From positions 31,578,583 to 31,642,582 of the forward strand of contig NC_089985.1 in assembly GCF_036417845.1 (NCBI RefSeq): a stretch of 64,000 bases of DNA, read 5' to 3'. Positions 40,785 to 63,835 of this stretch are shown in pieces (the stretch's first letter is position 1; each line of letters starts with the position of its first letter). The DNA is from Apteryx mantelli (taxonomy: Eukaryota > Chordata > Aves > Apterygiformes > Apterygidae). The notes beneath the pieces are model-generated. The model saw nothing but the letters and a program-made list of their open reading frames with translations, searched no databases and was not told the DNA's origin. A program made the position numbers and the translations under genes.

Positions 40785-40832
40785 TATTAATTATTAATAA
40801 TTATTAGTTAATTAATAATTATTAATTATTAG
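40785..40832. repeat. AT-only near-perfect inverted repeat
   Basis: Two arms of about 18 bp built from AATTATTAATAATTATT-type sequence are separated by a few bases and differ at one position. The stretch is almost purely A and T within otherwise GC-balanced DNA. It could form a cruciform or simply be an AT microsatellite. Confidence 0.6.
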
Positions 40833-42169
40833 TGAAATAACAAGAACAGCTAGTCTACATGTGCATATTAATAACCTGAAACTATTCTATGACAATTCAG
40901 CAAGCTGAAAATCAGGAGAGGTATAGCGAGCAGTTACACCGAACCCTAACAGCATTAATCCTGTCCCCAGCTCCTCTTGCAGCCGTACACACCCCAACAG
41001 TGCCAACTTTCTCCCTCCCCGTCCTCCCACAGAGCTGGCAGCTCTGCCTGCACATGGACACCTCTTCTTTGCAGCTCTGCCTCATCTCAGCACATTGGCA
41101 GGAGCACCTTTCTCGAGGTGTCACTCGCTTGAAAATTGATCTTGTACCTACTTGAGATTCAGCAACAGAGCAGGGCAGTGCAGCCTTTGGTTCCTGGCTT
41201 ACTGCTCCCTGTGCTGCCCGCGAGGGCTCTCCCATCCTGGGCAACGGCACAGCAAAATTCCCAGGCAGGGCAGAGTCACACTTAACTTGTGTGATGTCAA
41301 GTGCGATAGGAAACAGCCACTACCCACAACTTTAGAGATCAGAGGAGGAACGCGACCCAGTACCGAAATAACACCTACACTTCTGTCTCCCGAGACTGGC
41401 TGGAGCTGAGCCAGGCTGACCTTTTCCACAATTCGCTGTGCTATCACAGCAGAAATTCAATTTGCAGTTGGCTTTAAATCACCACATACGAGACATGAGT
41501 GGGACTGCATGGAGGAAATCCAGGCAGGTTACCAGCTCCCTGTCCCCAGTTCACCTTTGCACAGCAAACTAACAGTGTCATCTGCAGGCTATTTTGGAGT
41601 CCTTGCTCAGCAGCAGCCACATTTGCCCAGATACCCTCTGACCACACACTGACTGCAGCTCAGATCTCACTGCAGTGGTCGGTCCTGTAACTGGAAGGGC
41701 TTTCACATGTCTCTGCACCCCCATACAGCACTATGGCAGCTGCTGTTGCCGTTCTCTGACATATATATTGCCATAATGCAGACTGGTCTAATCTAGATGA
41801 TAAAACAATGTTTTTCTCAATATGCTTGTGAGGGATAAAACCCAGAATGTCCTGGATGAGTTTCCAGATGCAACCCTCCTGCTAGGCCCAGGCTCCTCTA
41901 ACTACTAGTGCTTTTTAAAATAAAAAGTCATCCCCATCACCAGCTAGGGCCATCCCCCAGAGCCCTGGCACTTGATCTAGGAAGCTTGGGGAGCAGTGTT
42001 TTCTCAATGGCAGGAAATAAACCCAATGGTTGGAGAAGGTGGGGGGCTAAAAGCCCTTACTAGGAGGAAGAGTGGTGAAGGACAAATGGGGGGAAGCCAG
42101 AGTAATAACAGTCATAAAATAATTCAGGTTGGGAGGATCCAGAGGTGAAGTTAGCAGGGTGAAACTGGA

Positions 42170-42270
42170 AGTCAGATCAGGTTGCTCAGGGCCATGAGTA
42201 GACAAGTTTTGAGCATCTCCAAGGATGAAGACGCCACAACACTTCTGGGGAAAGGCCCACATCCATCGCT
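42170..42270 (-). mobile_element. Possible avian-type CR1 LINE fragment
   Basis: The order CAGGTTGCTCAGGGCCATGA, TTTTGAGCATCTCCAAGGAT, GAAGACGCCACAACACTTCT, GGGGAAAGG follows the antisense CR1 3' region of birds (GGTTGCTCAGGGCCCCATCC, TTGAACACTTCCAGGGATGG, CATCCACAACCTCTCTGGGC). It is short and diverged. Confidence 0.4.
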
Positions 42271-44499
42271 GCCCAGCCACATCAGCTTGACACCTTGGCC
42301 GCCCTGCTCCAGAGATGCCAATATGGTGAACTTCCACTGCAATCAGTGCCTCTCTTCAGCCTGGACATCACCCTGAGTGACTTATCAACCTGTCAGTGCT
42401 ATCAACCCATCTTAGCCAGCTAGCCACCCGCTGCCCAGCCAATAGAGCACATCTATAGCTTTGATGAGATCTATGCTAAAAGCACCATGTACAATGCAAT
42501 AGAAAAATCAGACAGGAGTCCATTTTTTTCTTGCTGTTTCTAGTTCTGCTCAGTAAATAAACAACATGATCTCCCTTAGAAACAGACAAGGTTGAAAAAG
42601 CAAGACCAATTCCACCCAAACATCAGTGGCCAGAAAGGATCTATAAGCCCATTTCAAATCCCATCTCCCCCAGATGCCTTCTGGGTTCCCCAACTTGGTC
42701 TGAAGAGTAAAGCTCCTTCACCAACACTCCTGACCAAGGCCAAGCCAGAGGATCAAAACCCTTTCACCAGCTCACTCCTGTCCATTTAAAACAAACTGTC
42801 TACGAAATGACTCAGCCTCCAGCGTGGAAAGGTATCATGCAGAGGCCCTGCTCCTGTCCACACTGGACATTGAAATCAGCCACAAAATTGCGGAGCCCAA
42901 TTCTGAGATAACTCATCATACTCCAAAAAAACCCTGCAGCAGACAGGACTTCACACCCATCAAACTGAGTGTGGAAGATTCTGCTGCAGGCAAGAGCTAC
43001 CAGAAACAATATCCCTGCTCACCCTAGACTCCTGCTCACTGTGATACGGGAAACCTCAGCATATGCTCTCTCCTGATCCTACAGTCCTTTCAGTACAATT
43101 CCTCTCAGCAGCTCTGGGAATACAGCAGTTTCAAAGGAAACAGGTAAAGGGACGGACTTCATTTAGGACCGGAAGCAGCTTCTGGATAACAGGTTTCTTC
43201 AACAGGGAGGAAACGGCATGAGGTGTTAGACATAGGGTAAGTCCTAACTCTCAGCATCAGCCCCACTCCAGCAATAGTGGCTCAGTCTCGCTGTAGTAAT
43301 GATGGCCCAGTAGACCACAGAGACTGACAACACAGCTGTGGGAGGGGGTATAAAAGCAAACTGACATCTGGTAGCTCATGGGTGGTAGGCTGCTATCCTA
43401 CTCAGGGCTGGAAAGGTGAAAGAACATTTTGTATGGTCTTGAAGTTGTAAAGCTTTCATCACCTCCATCACATGCTGACCTACTAGTGTGTCATGTGCTT
43501 GAGAAGCTCCAACATCTGCTATCTGCAGTCCTTCCACTGTCCTGGGGCAAGGACTAGCCTGCTGCGCTGGAGACCTCCACCTCCCTCCCCGTGGCAGAGG
43601 GGAACAGAGCCTGGCACTCCCGTGCCTGCGGCTGCTCTAACCCCGCTGTCTGGGAGAAGAGCTTGGCCCTCCCTGCACATCTCTGCAAGAACTGTAAGAG
43701 ATTAGTTTAACACAGGCTTTGAGGGGAAAACCAAGGCTTGAAGGGCCTGGGAGAATGGCTGCTAGGCCACCAGCATGCCCTACTGCATTCACTGGGAGAC
43801 TACAAAGCAGGAGGGAAGCAGACAATTTCCATCTCCTGTAGGGAAGAAGGTCCCCCAGCAGACACTGCAGTGCACAGGTGCGGGGAACCACAGGTGCTCA
43901 CAGGTGTTGGTAACAGGGATTTGGTGGGATGCAAGAGTACAGGAGCCCTGCCCTGACAGCACCCACAGTCCTCTGTGCCCTGGCAGGTAGGTCTGTCGTG
44001 ACACCTGGTGGCCAGAGGCACCCCTGCAGCACCTGCCACCAGTCTGCCCCATTTCTTCTTAAACCTAGATGAATGATCTCATTTCTACGTTCTCATGTGA
44101 AAGCAGGAATGAGACAAGGGAATGTGGTCAGGACACTCAGGCTAGGAAACACTAAGCATCTCTGAGCATCCCCACGGTCTCAGCAGCACCTCACAGAGTT
44201 CTCCATCCTGTACCATAACCTGCCATGCAGCTTCACGGCCCTACCTCAGCTCTACCTGGAGTAGAGCACTGCCTTAGAAGGGTGGGAGTGAGTTATGAGC
44301 TGCAGCAGGGACATTTGGAGAAGAAACTCATTACAAAAACCTACCAGACCTTTCTGATGTATCATGGCTGGGGACAGGGTTTCATTCTTGCAATCACATT
44401 TACTCTCTGAGATAGCTCCCGCCCTGCCAAAGTCCCAAACCTCCATGTCCAAAGCAGTGCTGGTTACCACTGCAGGGAGCCAGGCTTCACACCTACACA

Positions 44500-44505
44500 T
44501 TTATT
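44500..44505 (-). terminator. HECTD3: HECTD3 copy B poly(A) signal AATAAA
   Basis: TTTATT on the plus strand reads AATAAA on the transcript strand, about 91 bases past the stop codon, giving a short 3'UTR of about 110 nt. Confidence 0.75.
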
Positions 44506-44595
44506 ATATATACACATCCTGGGGGTAAAGAGGGGCTCTTCCCATTGCATGGTTTTGTCGAACGATTGTCCATGCTGCTTGGTCAGGCTACAACA

Positions 44596-56410
<11,815 letters not shown>

Positions 56411-56746
56411 CGCGCTCCCGCACCGGCCCGCGGCTCCCGGTGGCGGCGGCGGCCGAGCCCAGCACCGGAGCCCCCGGGGGTCACTACTCGCGGGTTTACG
56501 GCAAACCCCGCCCGCTGCCCAGGCAAGATGGCGGCGCCCGCGGGGCGGAGGCAGGGCAAGATGGCGGCGCCCGTGCCGCGTACGGAAGGGCCGGGAGCGG
56601 GGCAAGATGGCGGCGTACGGAGGGGGCAAGATGGCGGCGTCCATGCCGCGTACGGAGGGGCGGGACCACGACAAGATGGCGGCGCCCGCGGGGCGGGGCG
56701 GGGCGGGTCGAGACGGACCGGGGAGCGGGGAGCGGGACGCAGGAGG
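56411..56746. promoter_or_regulatory. Bidirectional HECTD3-UROD promoter
   Basis: Only 336 bp separate the start codon of HECTD3 copy B (leftward) from that of UROD (rightward). The interval is CpG-dense, has no TATA box, contains GGGCGGGGCGGGGCGGG-type Sp1 boxes near 56,690-56,705 and five YY1-type sites. The same head-to-head pair exists in human, so the shared promoter is ancestral. Confidence 0.85.
56525..56683 (+). promoter_or_regulatory. Array of five YY1-type sites (AAGATGGCGGC)
   Basis: The exact 11-mer AAGATGGCGGC, the extended YY1 consensus, starts at 56,525, 56,558, 56,604, 56,628 and 56,673, always on the plus strand. Flanks such as GCCGCGTACGGA recur, so the array grew by local duplication. 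YY1 sites of this kind usually lie just downstream of the transcription start in the sense orientation, which would favour UROD as the gene addressed. Confidence 0.85.
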
Positions 56747-59700
56747 ATGGAGGGCAGTGAGCGGCTCGTGTGAGTAGCCGGGGGCCCGCAGGGCGGCGGG
56801 CAGAGCCGCCCCCTCCGCCGTGCCGCACCGCGGCCCCCTCCGGTGTGGCGGGTGGGGGTGGACCGGGTCCGGCCGCCTCCCCTGGGCCCGCACTGCCACA
56901 CCGGGGGCCCGCGCTGGGGACGCTGGTGTGGCACCGGTGTGGTACTGGAGTCCGTACTGGGGACACGGGTGCGAAACTGGGGACACTGGTGGGGCATTGG
57001 GCCCTCCCTTGGGGACACTGGTGTGGCCCTGGGGATACTGGTGCGGCGCTGGGCCCTGCCTCGGGGATACTGGTGTGGCATGGGGGCCCTGCACTGGGGA
57101 CACTGGTGTGGCTCTGGGGACGCTGGTGCTGCACTGCTCTAGCCCTGAGGACACTGGTCCCACACTGGGATGGGTCACTGGGGCACTGGTCCGCAGCCCC
57201 ACGCCGTGTCGCAGTGGGACAGCGCTGGCCTGTCCCGTGCGGGGGGCCGGGGCTGTGCTGTGCTCGGGGACCCCGGCGGGGCCGGGACCCCCATGCCCGC
57301 TCCGTGCTGCTGGGGCAGGCTGGGCTTCGGTCTGCGGGCGACAGCCCCGCCGGGAAGGAGTCGGGGACACCTGGCTGTCTAACGAAGCGGAGGCCGCTGC
57401 ATAAGCGCAGGCTTGCCCTCTCCATAGCAGCACATGCACCGAGTTTGCCATGGCTCGCGGGGGCTCAGCCCCATGCCACCAACCCAGGCCTGTGTGGCCG
57501 AGATAGGGGTTGGGGAACGCCGAGCGTGCGCAGGGACACCTCGCGCCGGGGCCACCCAGGGTCCTGCTGGGCTCGAGTCTCTCTGAGCAGGAGCAACTGC
57601 TGCCCCTGATAACTTAATCTCGCAGGGCCCCGGACAAGGCACTGCCTGTCCCCAGGGAGGCCTCCGTGCTGGCCCTGTCCTCGGGCCCAGTAGGGCCAGA
57701 TCTGGAGCGGGAAGAGGCCCCGGGTCATGTGCGCGGGAAAGTATTTGCCACAATGCTCCCAGCTGAGGAGATCGGCTGGGCAGCGAGGACAGGCTGCCAG
57801 CCCCGGTCCCGGCACCCAGGCTGGCACTGCCTCGGGGTGAGCCCCCAGGAGCCATGGATGAGCCATGCCCTGGATCAGCACTGTCCCGGGGGGCCCTGGA
57901 GATCTGGTAGGGCCCTACACGGCCCAGCGAGTGCTGCAGCCCCAGGGCTGTGGGGGTCTGGTGCCTGGGGACCAGCCTGGCTCTGCTCACCCCCTGGCCT
58001 GCCTGGCCACAAGCAGGGGAAAGCGCCGGTCTCCCTTCTCCGGGATCCCCTTCGCCCCTGGCAGCACCAAGGGGTCTCTTGTAGCCCCCCATCCTGCTGG
58101 GAAACTGAGGCAAAAAGCTGGTACTAGTGATGCCATTGCAAGAGACAGAGCAGCATGTTACCGGCTCCATGCAAGGCATCACCCTCCCAGCCTGTCCTGC
58201 CTGCTCAGTCTCCCTCTGCACCCCGGGTAAGGGGCACCTGGGCCCCTTTTCTCTCTGGTGACAGCCTGTCTCTGCTCCTTCCTGGCTGTAGCCCCAAGGG
58301 CTTCCCCAAGCTGAAGAATGACACATTCCTGCGAGCGGCCCGTGGTGAGGAGACGGAGTACACGCCGGTGTGGTGCATGCGGCAGGCAGGGCGCTACCTG
58401 CCGGGTGAGCAGATGAACGGATGCCAGTTGGGCAGCAGGGCAGAGCTGGTGCTGCCCTGCGTGCACCCTGTCATGCTCATGCCTGTCTCTTGCAGAGTTT
58501 CGAGAGACCCGGGCTGCACAGGATTTCTTCACCACCTGCCGGAGTCCCAAAGTGTGCTGTGAGCTGACGCTGCAGGTGAGCAGGCCCTTGGGGAGGTCTG
58601 TGTGTCCCCTCTCCTCTCCCAGATTGGGACAGGTTTTCTCCCTGTCCCTTAGGTCTGCCTCTTAGCCTGGGTGGCTGCAACTCCTAGGAAGTTGTGCAGC
58701 CCAAAGCCTAGCTCAGGGGCCCTTTGACAGTCACCAAGTGACCCGCTGGGAATGGGACAGGGTAGCATGGCCTGTACAACCACCTTTAACCAGGCAGATT
58801 CCACACTTGCCTCGGGGACCCCATTGCCCAGGGTGGCTGTGTGCATGTCTGAGCCCTCTATGGGGAGGGGGCCTGGGCCCCTCACTTACACTGCTTCTTC
58901 CCCTCTGCCATCTGCAGCCGCTCAGACGATTCCCCTTGGATGCTGCTATTATCTTCTCCGACATCCTGGTGGTACCCCAGGTGAGTGCTGTGGCTGGCAG
59001 TGGGAAGCAGTGGCTGGGAAGGGGGCTGGTCCAGAACTGCCCCATTCCTGCTTCTTCCTCTCTCTCCCATCCCCAGGCATTAGGCATGGATGTTGTCATG
59101 GCACCTGGCAAAGGACCCACCTTCCCGGAGCCCCTGAAGGAGGTGGAGGATCTGCTGAAACTGCGGCAGAAGGTGGACGTGACCGCGGAGCTGGGTTACG
59201 TCTTCCAGGCCATCACACTGACACGGCACAGCCTGGAGGGCAAGGTGCCCCTCATCGGCTTCTCCGGGGCACCTGTAAGTGATGGGGCTCCAGGAGGTGG
59301 GATTTCCAGCTGGGCATGGTCTTCCCTCCTCCTTTCTCTGGGGTGATGCCATCCCCATCAGCCCCAGAGCTGCAAGGACTGGCTTCAGTAGTGTAGTTCA
59401 TCCTGTGTAAGGCAGGGGGATGTTTGATGTGGGAGCAGCTGAGCCCCAGGCTCTGGGCCGCTCACAGGTCCTGCCTTCAGCACTGATCTCGTGACTGGTC
59501 CCTCACATCTTCCATCTCCCTCTTCACCTTCTCCTCTCCTTCCCGCAGTGGACGCTCATGTCCTACATGATTGAAGGTGGTGGCTCCACTACGATGGCCA
59601 AGGCCAAGAGCTGGCTCTATCGTCACCCCGACGCAAGCCACAGACTCCTGCGGCTGCTGGCGGATGTCATCACCGACTACCTGGTGGGGCAGGTGGCTGC

Positions 59701-61262
59701 TGGAGCGCAGGTGTGTCCCAGGGCCAAGTCCAGGCAGGAGGGCAGAGACTAGGGACAAGGAGCAGAGGGGATCCAGCAGCTGGGAGGAGAAGGAGGAGGG
59801 ACTGGGGCACATGGTGGCCACGGCTCTCCCTGCCCCGCATCTCCGACAGGCGCTCCAACTGTTTGAATCCCATGCGGGGCACCTGGGCCCGGAGCAGTTC
59901 CAGGACTTCGCCCTGCCCTACATCCGAGACATCGCCCGGGGTGTGAAGAGTAAGCTGAAGGCTGAGGCGCTACCCCTAGTGCCCATGGTGAGTCCAGGGC
60001 TGCCCAGGGTAGTCCTGTTGCCTGGGGGCTCATGGGGAGGAGGAGGAGGAGCATGGCCCGTTCCCTGCCCCAGCAATGGGGAGGAAGGGGGTTAAGAACA
60101 GGCCAGAAACCAGCACAGAGGGTGTCTGGGAACTCCTTGCTGCACCCGTGAGCAGGGCCCTGTGCTGCCTTCCGAGTTCCAGAGCTGGTGTCTGCAGTCA
60201 GCCCCCACCAGCCCATCATGGGTGCTCAGCACTGCCACCCTACAGGCATTGCTCCCCCAACCTGCTACGGGAGCAACAGCATGACAACATCCCTCCTTGC
60301 AGCTCCTGGTGCCTCTTGCATCCTCCTGGGTATCCCCCGTTGTCCTCAGCATCCCCTGTGCCAGCCCATGGAGAGGGGCCTGGCCCAGAGCAGAGTCACT
60401 GCCCGTCTCCTCCCTCCTCAGATTATCTTTGCAAAGGACGCACACTATGCACTGGGGGACCTGGCCCGCGCTGGCTACGACGTGGTCGGTCTCGACTGGA
60501 CTATCAGGCCACAGGAAGCTCGGTAAGAGTCTGGCACGGCACTCACATACCCACACTGCACCTCAGGCTGGGTGCCCCGGCCCCTTCCTCTGCCCTGAGC
60601 CATCACAGGCCTGGGGATTTCTGGCCCAGAGGTGGGGAGAGCCAGGCCCCAGCGCTATGTGGAGCTAACAGCAACCAGGAGCTGCACTGAGGTGTCCCGC
60701 ATGCCCAACAGTGGGGGCTGGACCAGCATCCGGCTGCCCCTGCTCTCTGAGCCACATGCATCAACTCACCTGCTTCCTCTCCACTCCAGTGCACAGATAG
60801 GCAAAGACATCACCCTGCAAGGGAACCTGGACCCCTGCGCCCTCTACGCACCCAAGGTGAGCGATGGCTGTGACCAGCAACAGGGGCTAGCTTTGTCCTG
60901 GGTTAAAAAGCCTCCTTGCCTCAGTTTCCCCACCTGGACAGTCGGCTCCTGTCCCAGGAGGACTAAGCCTGTGCTACTGTGTGTGCCCTGCCCTATGGCA
61001 TGGGGATCCAAGTACCCCAGGCTGGATGCGGACTAGTGGGGAACTGGGTACCCCAGGCTGGATGGGACTGACACATGGTTTCCAACCATGCCTGCAGGAG
61101 AAGATTGGGGAGCTGGTGAAGAAGATGCTGGAGGGTTTCGGGACCCAACGCTACATCGCCAACCTGGGCCACGGCCTTTACCCTGACATGAGCCCCGAGC
61201 ATGTGGGTGCCTTCGTGGAGGCTGTGCATGCTCACTCCCACCACATGAACAAGCACAGCTGA
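56747..61262 (+). CDS. UROD: UROD, uroporphyrinogen decarboxylase, complete 10 exons
   Basis: Cytosolic enzyme of haem synthesis that removes four carboxyl groups from uroporphyrinogen III to give coproporphyrinogen III; it works as a cofactor-free homodimer. Coding exons: 56747-56769, 58292-58404, 58496-58575, 58918-58980, 59077-59274, 59549-59710, 59850-59987, 60422-60522, 60790-60856, 61098-61262. They join to 1,110 nt, 369 residues, against 367 in human. Both family signatures are present: [11 protein letters not shown] (33-43) and [19 protein letters not shown]. Active-site residues by alignment are Arg38, Arg42, Asp87 (FSDILVVPQ), Tyr165 and His340 ([11 protein letters not shown]). The start gives MEGSERLV, the length expected, and the 1.5-kb first intron follows the tiny first exon. 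All introns are GT-AG. The gene looks functional. Confidence 0.97.
56893..57195 (+). repeat. Degenerate minisatellite in UROD intron 1
   Basis: CTGGGGACACTGGTGTGGC and close variants (GGGACGCTGG, GGGATACTGG, GAGGACACTGG) recur about ten times at irregular spacing of roughly 20-50 bp. Units differ from one another far more than those of the 25-kb array. It lies just inside the first intron, within the CpG-rich block. Confidence 0.75.
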
Positions 61263-61353
61263 GCCCTGGGGCTCGGGGCACAGGACTGTGGCTGAAGCAT
61301 GGCCACCCCGAGCACTGCATGGTTGCAGGGCTCATTCCAGGTTGGGATGTAGC

Positions 61354-61359
61354 ATTAAA
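61354..61359 (+). terminator. UROD: UROD poly(A) signal ATTAAA
   Basis: ATTAAA lies 92 bases after the UROD stop codon, giving a 3'UTR of about 110-120 nt. It is the common variant of AATAAA; no AATAAA occurs closer. Confidence 0.65.
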
Positions 61360-61379
61360 CCAGCACCTTCTCTGTGGCA

Positions 61380-62834
61380 GCCGTGTGGCTCTGGCTGGGG
61401 TGGGGATGGGGAATTGGCTGGCCCCAGAGGAGATGGGCTTTGCTGCCAGCCCAGCGGTGGGGTGTGTGGATGACAGGGAGCCCCTAAGCCCAGTCCTGTG
61501 GTTGGAATGGGGCACAAGGGGACTCCAGGGACCACCCCCACCCCCACCCCCAGTCTGTAAAGCAGTTTCTTGGGAGCCCTAACAGCCCTGAGGGCCTGGC
61601 ACCAAGGCCCAGCCTGGGTCTAGCCATTCCCCTCAGACCCTGGAGCAGGAATTGTGGTGGCTCCTTGGCCACAGGGAGGACACAGCCATCCCCTGGCCTC
61701 TCCTCTTGCCCTGGGAGAGGCTGTGGCAGGCAGCCAGCTGGTGAGGCAGAGTCTGGGCAGCTTTGGGGGTGGGGAGTGACTGCCAGGCCCTGGCCAAGGC
61801 TAGCTCTCCCTGCCAGGGCTGGGAAGTGTTGTGCCAGGCACTTGTGAGAGGGGATGTGAGCCCAGACCACAGCTCCAGGCACTAAGGATAGGCTCAGCCC
61901 AGCAAAGGGAGAAGAGTTGCCATGGGCCCTAGGGGCTTGGGGATCACATTCCACCTCTGCTGCAGGCTCAGTGTGACCACTGCTCAAGCTCTTGGTGGCC
62001 GTTTGGCATGGCCCTGCTGTGGCTCGGCTTTTCCACAGCCTCCCTCAGCGGTGCAACACTGACCCAGCAGTGCTGGGGTCTCCCAGTGCTGGTAGCAGAC
62101 CCAGTGGGACTCACCTTGAAAACAGTCAGCTTGTGCTCACCAGCCATGTGGTAGGAGTCCTCCAGGTGCCAGCAACACCCTGCGCAAAGCCCCGCTGGCT
62201 GGGATGGAGGCAGAGCCTGCTTGCACTGGAGGGGGTGCAGATAGCATGGCCCTAGCACAACCATCACCTTCCCCAGCTCCCTGCCCAGACTTTCTTTGGG
62301 ACCATCCCATCAGACCTTGAAATTCCTCCCACAAACCCATCCCCTCCTCAGGGGACCCAATTCTGCTTGGGGCTCAACATGCCCCAGAGCAAGCACCCTG
62401 GGGTGCTGGTAGCACCCAGAAGCCCTGGGATATGACACTGTGCCATCCCCAATTCCCCCAAACCCCACACCACAGCCCACTCACTGTGGTCAGAGCTGGC
62501 TGTAGGATCGATCAAGATGAGGCCACTGCTTGCTCCAACGCTGCTCCAGCCGGCGTGGCCAGGGCAGTCCTTGCCACCAGGTTGGACTGGGACTCGCTAA
62601 TGCCGAGCGCACTTGGGAATCGCACCCCAGGGCGACCAAGGTGTCTCGCTGCTCTCTGCCCCTCCGCAAGGCAAGGGAGTCAGGATGCCCCGGAGAGCCA
62701 GGACGCCTTGGAGAGCAGCCTCACCTCATCCTCTGTGGCACCTGCCCTCCTTGGATCGCACGTGCTGCCCGTGCTGCGCAGCACACGTGGAAACCCCTCT
62801 GGCTTCGGATAAAGGCAGTAGAAATACACGCGGT
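61380..62834. other. UROD-ZSWIM5 convergent intergenic region
   Basis: About 1.45 kb between the UROD poly(A) site and the inferred end of the leftward gene. GC-rich with a CCCCCACCCCCACCCCC tract near 61,540; no gene or repeat family recognised. Confidence 0.6.
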
Positions 62835-62847
62835 AACGTTCATCCCT

Positions 62848-62853
62848 TTTATT
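62848..62853 (-). terminator. ZSWIM5: Poly(A) signal AATAAA, inferred ZSWIM5 end
   Basis: TTTATT on the plus strand is AATAAA leftward; it is followed on the transcript strand by GC-rich intergenic DNA, a plausible terminal cleavage site near 62,830. Confidence 0.45.
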
Positions 62854-62874
62854 ATTAAACATCAGATGAAGAGG

Positions 62875-62903
62875 TCGCACACACACATACACGCACGCAC
62901 GCA
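62875..62903 (+). repeat. CA/CG microsatellite
   Basis: GTCGCACACACACATACACG continues into CACGCACGC and an A run, inside the inferred ZSWIM5 3'UTR. Confidence 0.75.
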
Positions 62904-63813
62904 AAAAAAAAAAGGAGAGAAACAGACTGGTTGAAGAATGCTATTTCGGTGGCGACAGATACCGAGTACAATTGGTTTCCTGGCCGGAGCGCGGACACAA
63001 GTCACTTTCCAAAAAATAAAAGTCAAACCAGACAGTAGATAACTAGCCCACGTTCGCTAACTACAAGTCACTGTCCAGACTGGCCCCGGCCCCCCAGCCC
63101 TCCCGACCCTTCAGAAAGAAAATGAAACAAAACCTAAGAGCCGCCAGCCTGGGGCCGAAGAGAGAGTCCGTCCCTGCGCAGGGCTCGCCCTCCAGCCAGG
63201 CGAGAGCTTGGCCCCGGCTGCTCGCGGTGAAGCCGGGGAAGAGCCGAGCGCCCGCTGCACGCACATCCCCACGTTGGCCGCAGCTTGGAAACGGAGAGGA
63301 AAGTAAAAATGCCCCAAGGGGGCCGCATTGCTGCCCCTGCCCCCTTCTCCCTCCCCCTAAGAAAGGCACCCCTTGTGCACGCACTCCCATGCACCTCGCA
63401 CACTCACACACGTGCGCCCACGGAGGGAAGGCTAAAAACTGGGCTATGTACAAGATGGGCTCGCGCTGCTCCCGCGCCTGCCGCGCCGTCCTTCGCCGCT
63501 CGGTCCGGCCCTCGGCACCGCCGCGCAGACCGCGGGCAGAGCCCGCTGGAGGCGAAGGGCCTGCTGCGAGGCCAGCGTCCGTGCGTGTCCGAGCAAGCGC
63601 CGCCCAAGTCCGTTCCTTCGCTGTCCTCAAGTGCTGGCCTGACGCTCCTCTGTCCGTCTGTCCGCCCGTCCGTCTGTCCCAGGGCCACGAGTCGAGCGGA
63701 CGTTTGCCTCCCCCCACACCCTTCTTGCTGCCGCCGATGCCATGGAAACCTGAGAAATGTTCGCGTGCCTTCTCCTCTTTTTGTTTGTGGTTTTGTTGGT
63801 TTTTTAAATAATA

Positions 63814-63835
63814 GTTAATAATAATAATAATAATA
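63814..63835 (+). repeat. (TAA)n microsatellite
   Basis: About six ATA/TAA units in the inferred ZSWIM5 3'UTR. Confidence 0.75.

Larger units (their letters stand above)
39011..44480. other. Intergenic region between HECTD3 copies A and B
   Basis: About 5.5 kb without a gene that I can support. It includes an AT-rich inverted repeat (about 40,785-40,832) and a possible CR1 fragment near 42.2 kb. No remnant of UROD or of a third HECTD3 copy was found, so the duplication did not leave a recognisable second UROD start here. Confidence 0.65.

Noticed and set aside
39011-44480. A duplicated UROD fragment upstream of HECTD3 copy A.
   Set aside because: I looked for UROD exon motifs such as [11 protein letters not shown] and GAPWTLM and for the YY1 array here and found none.
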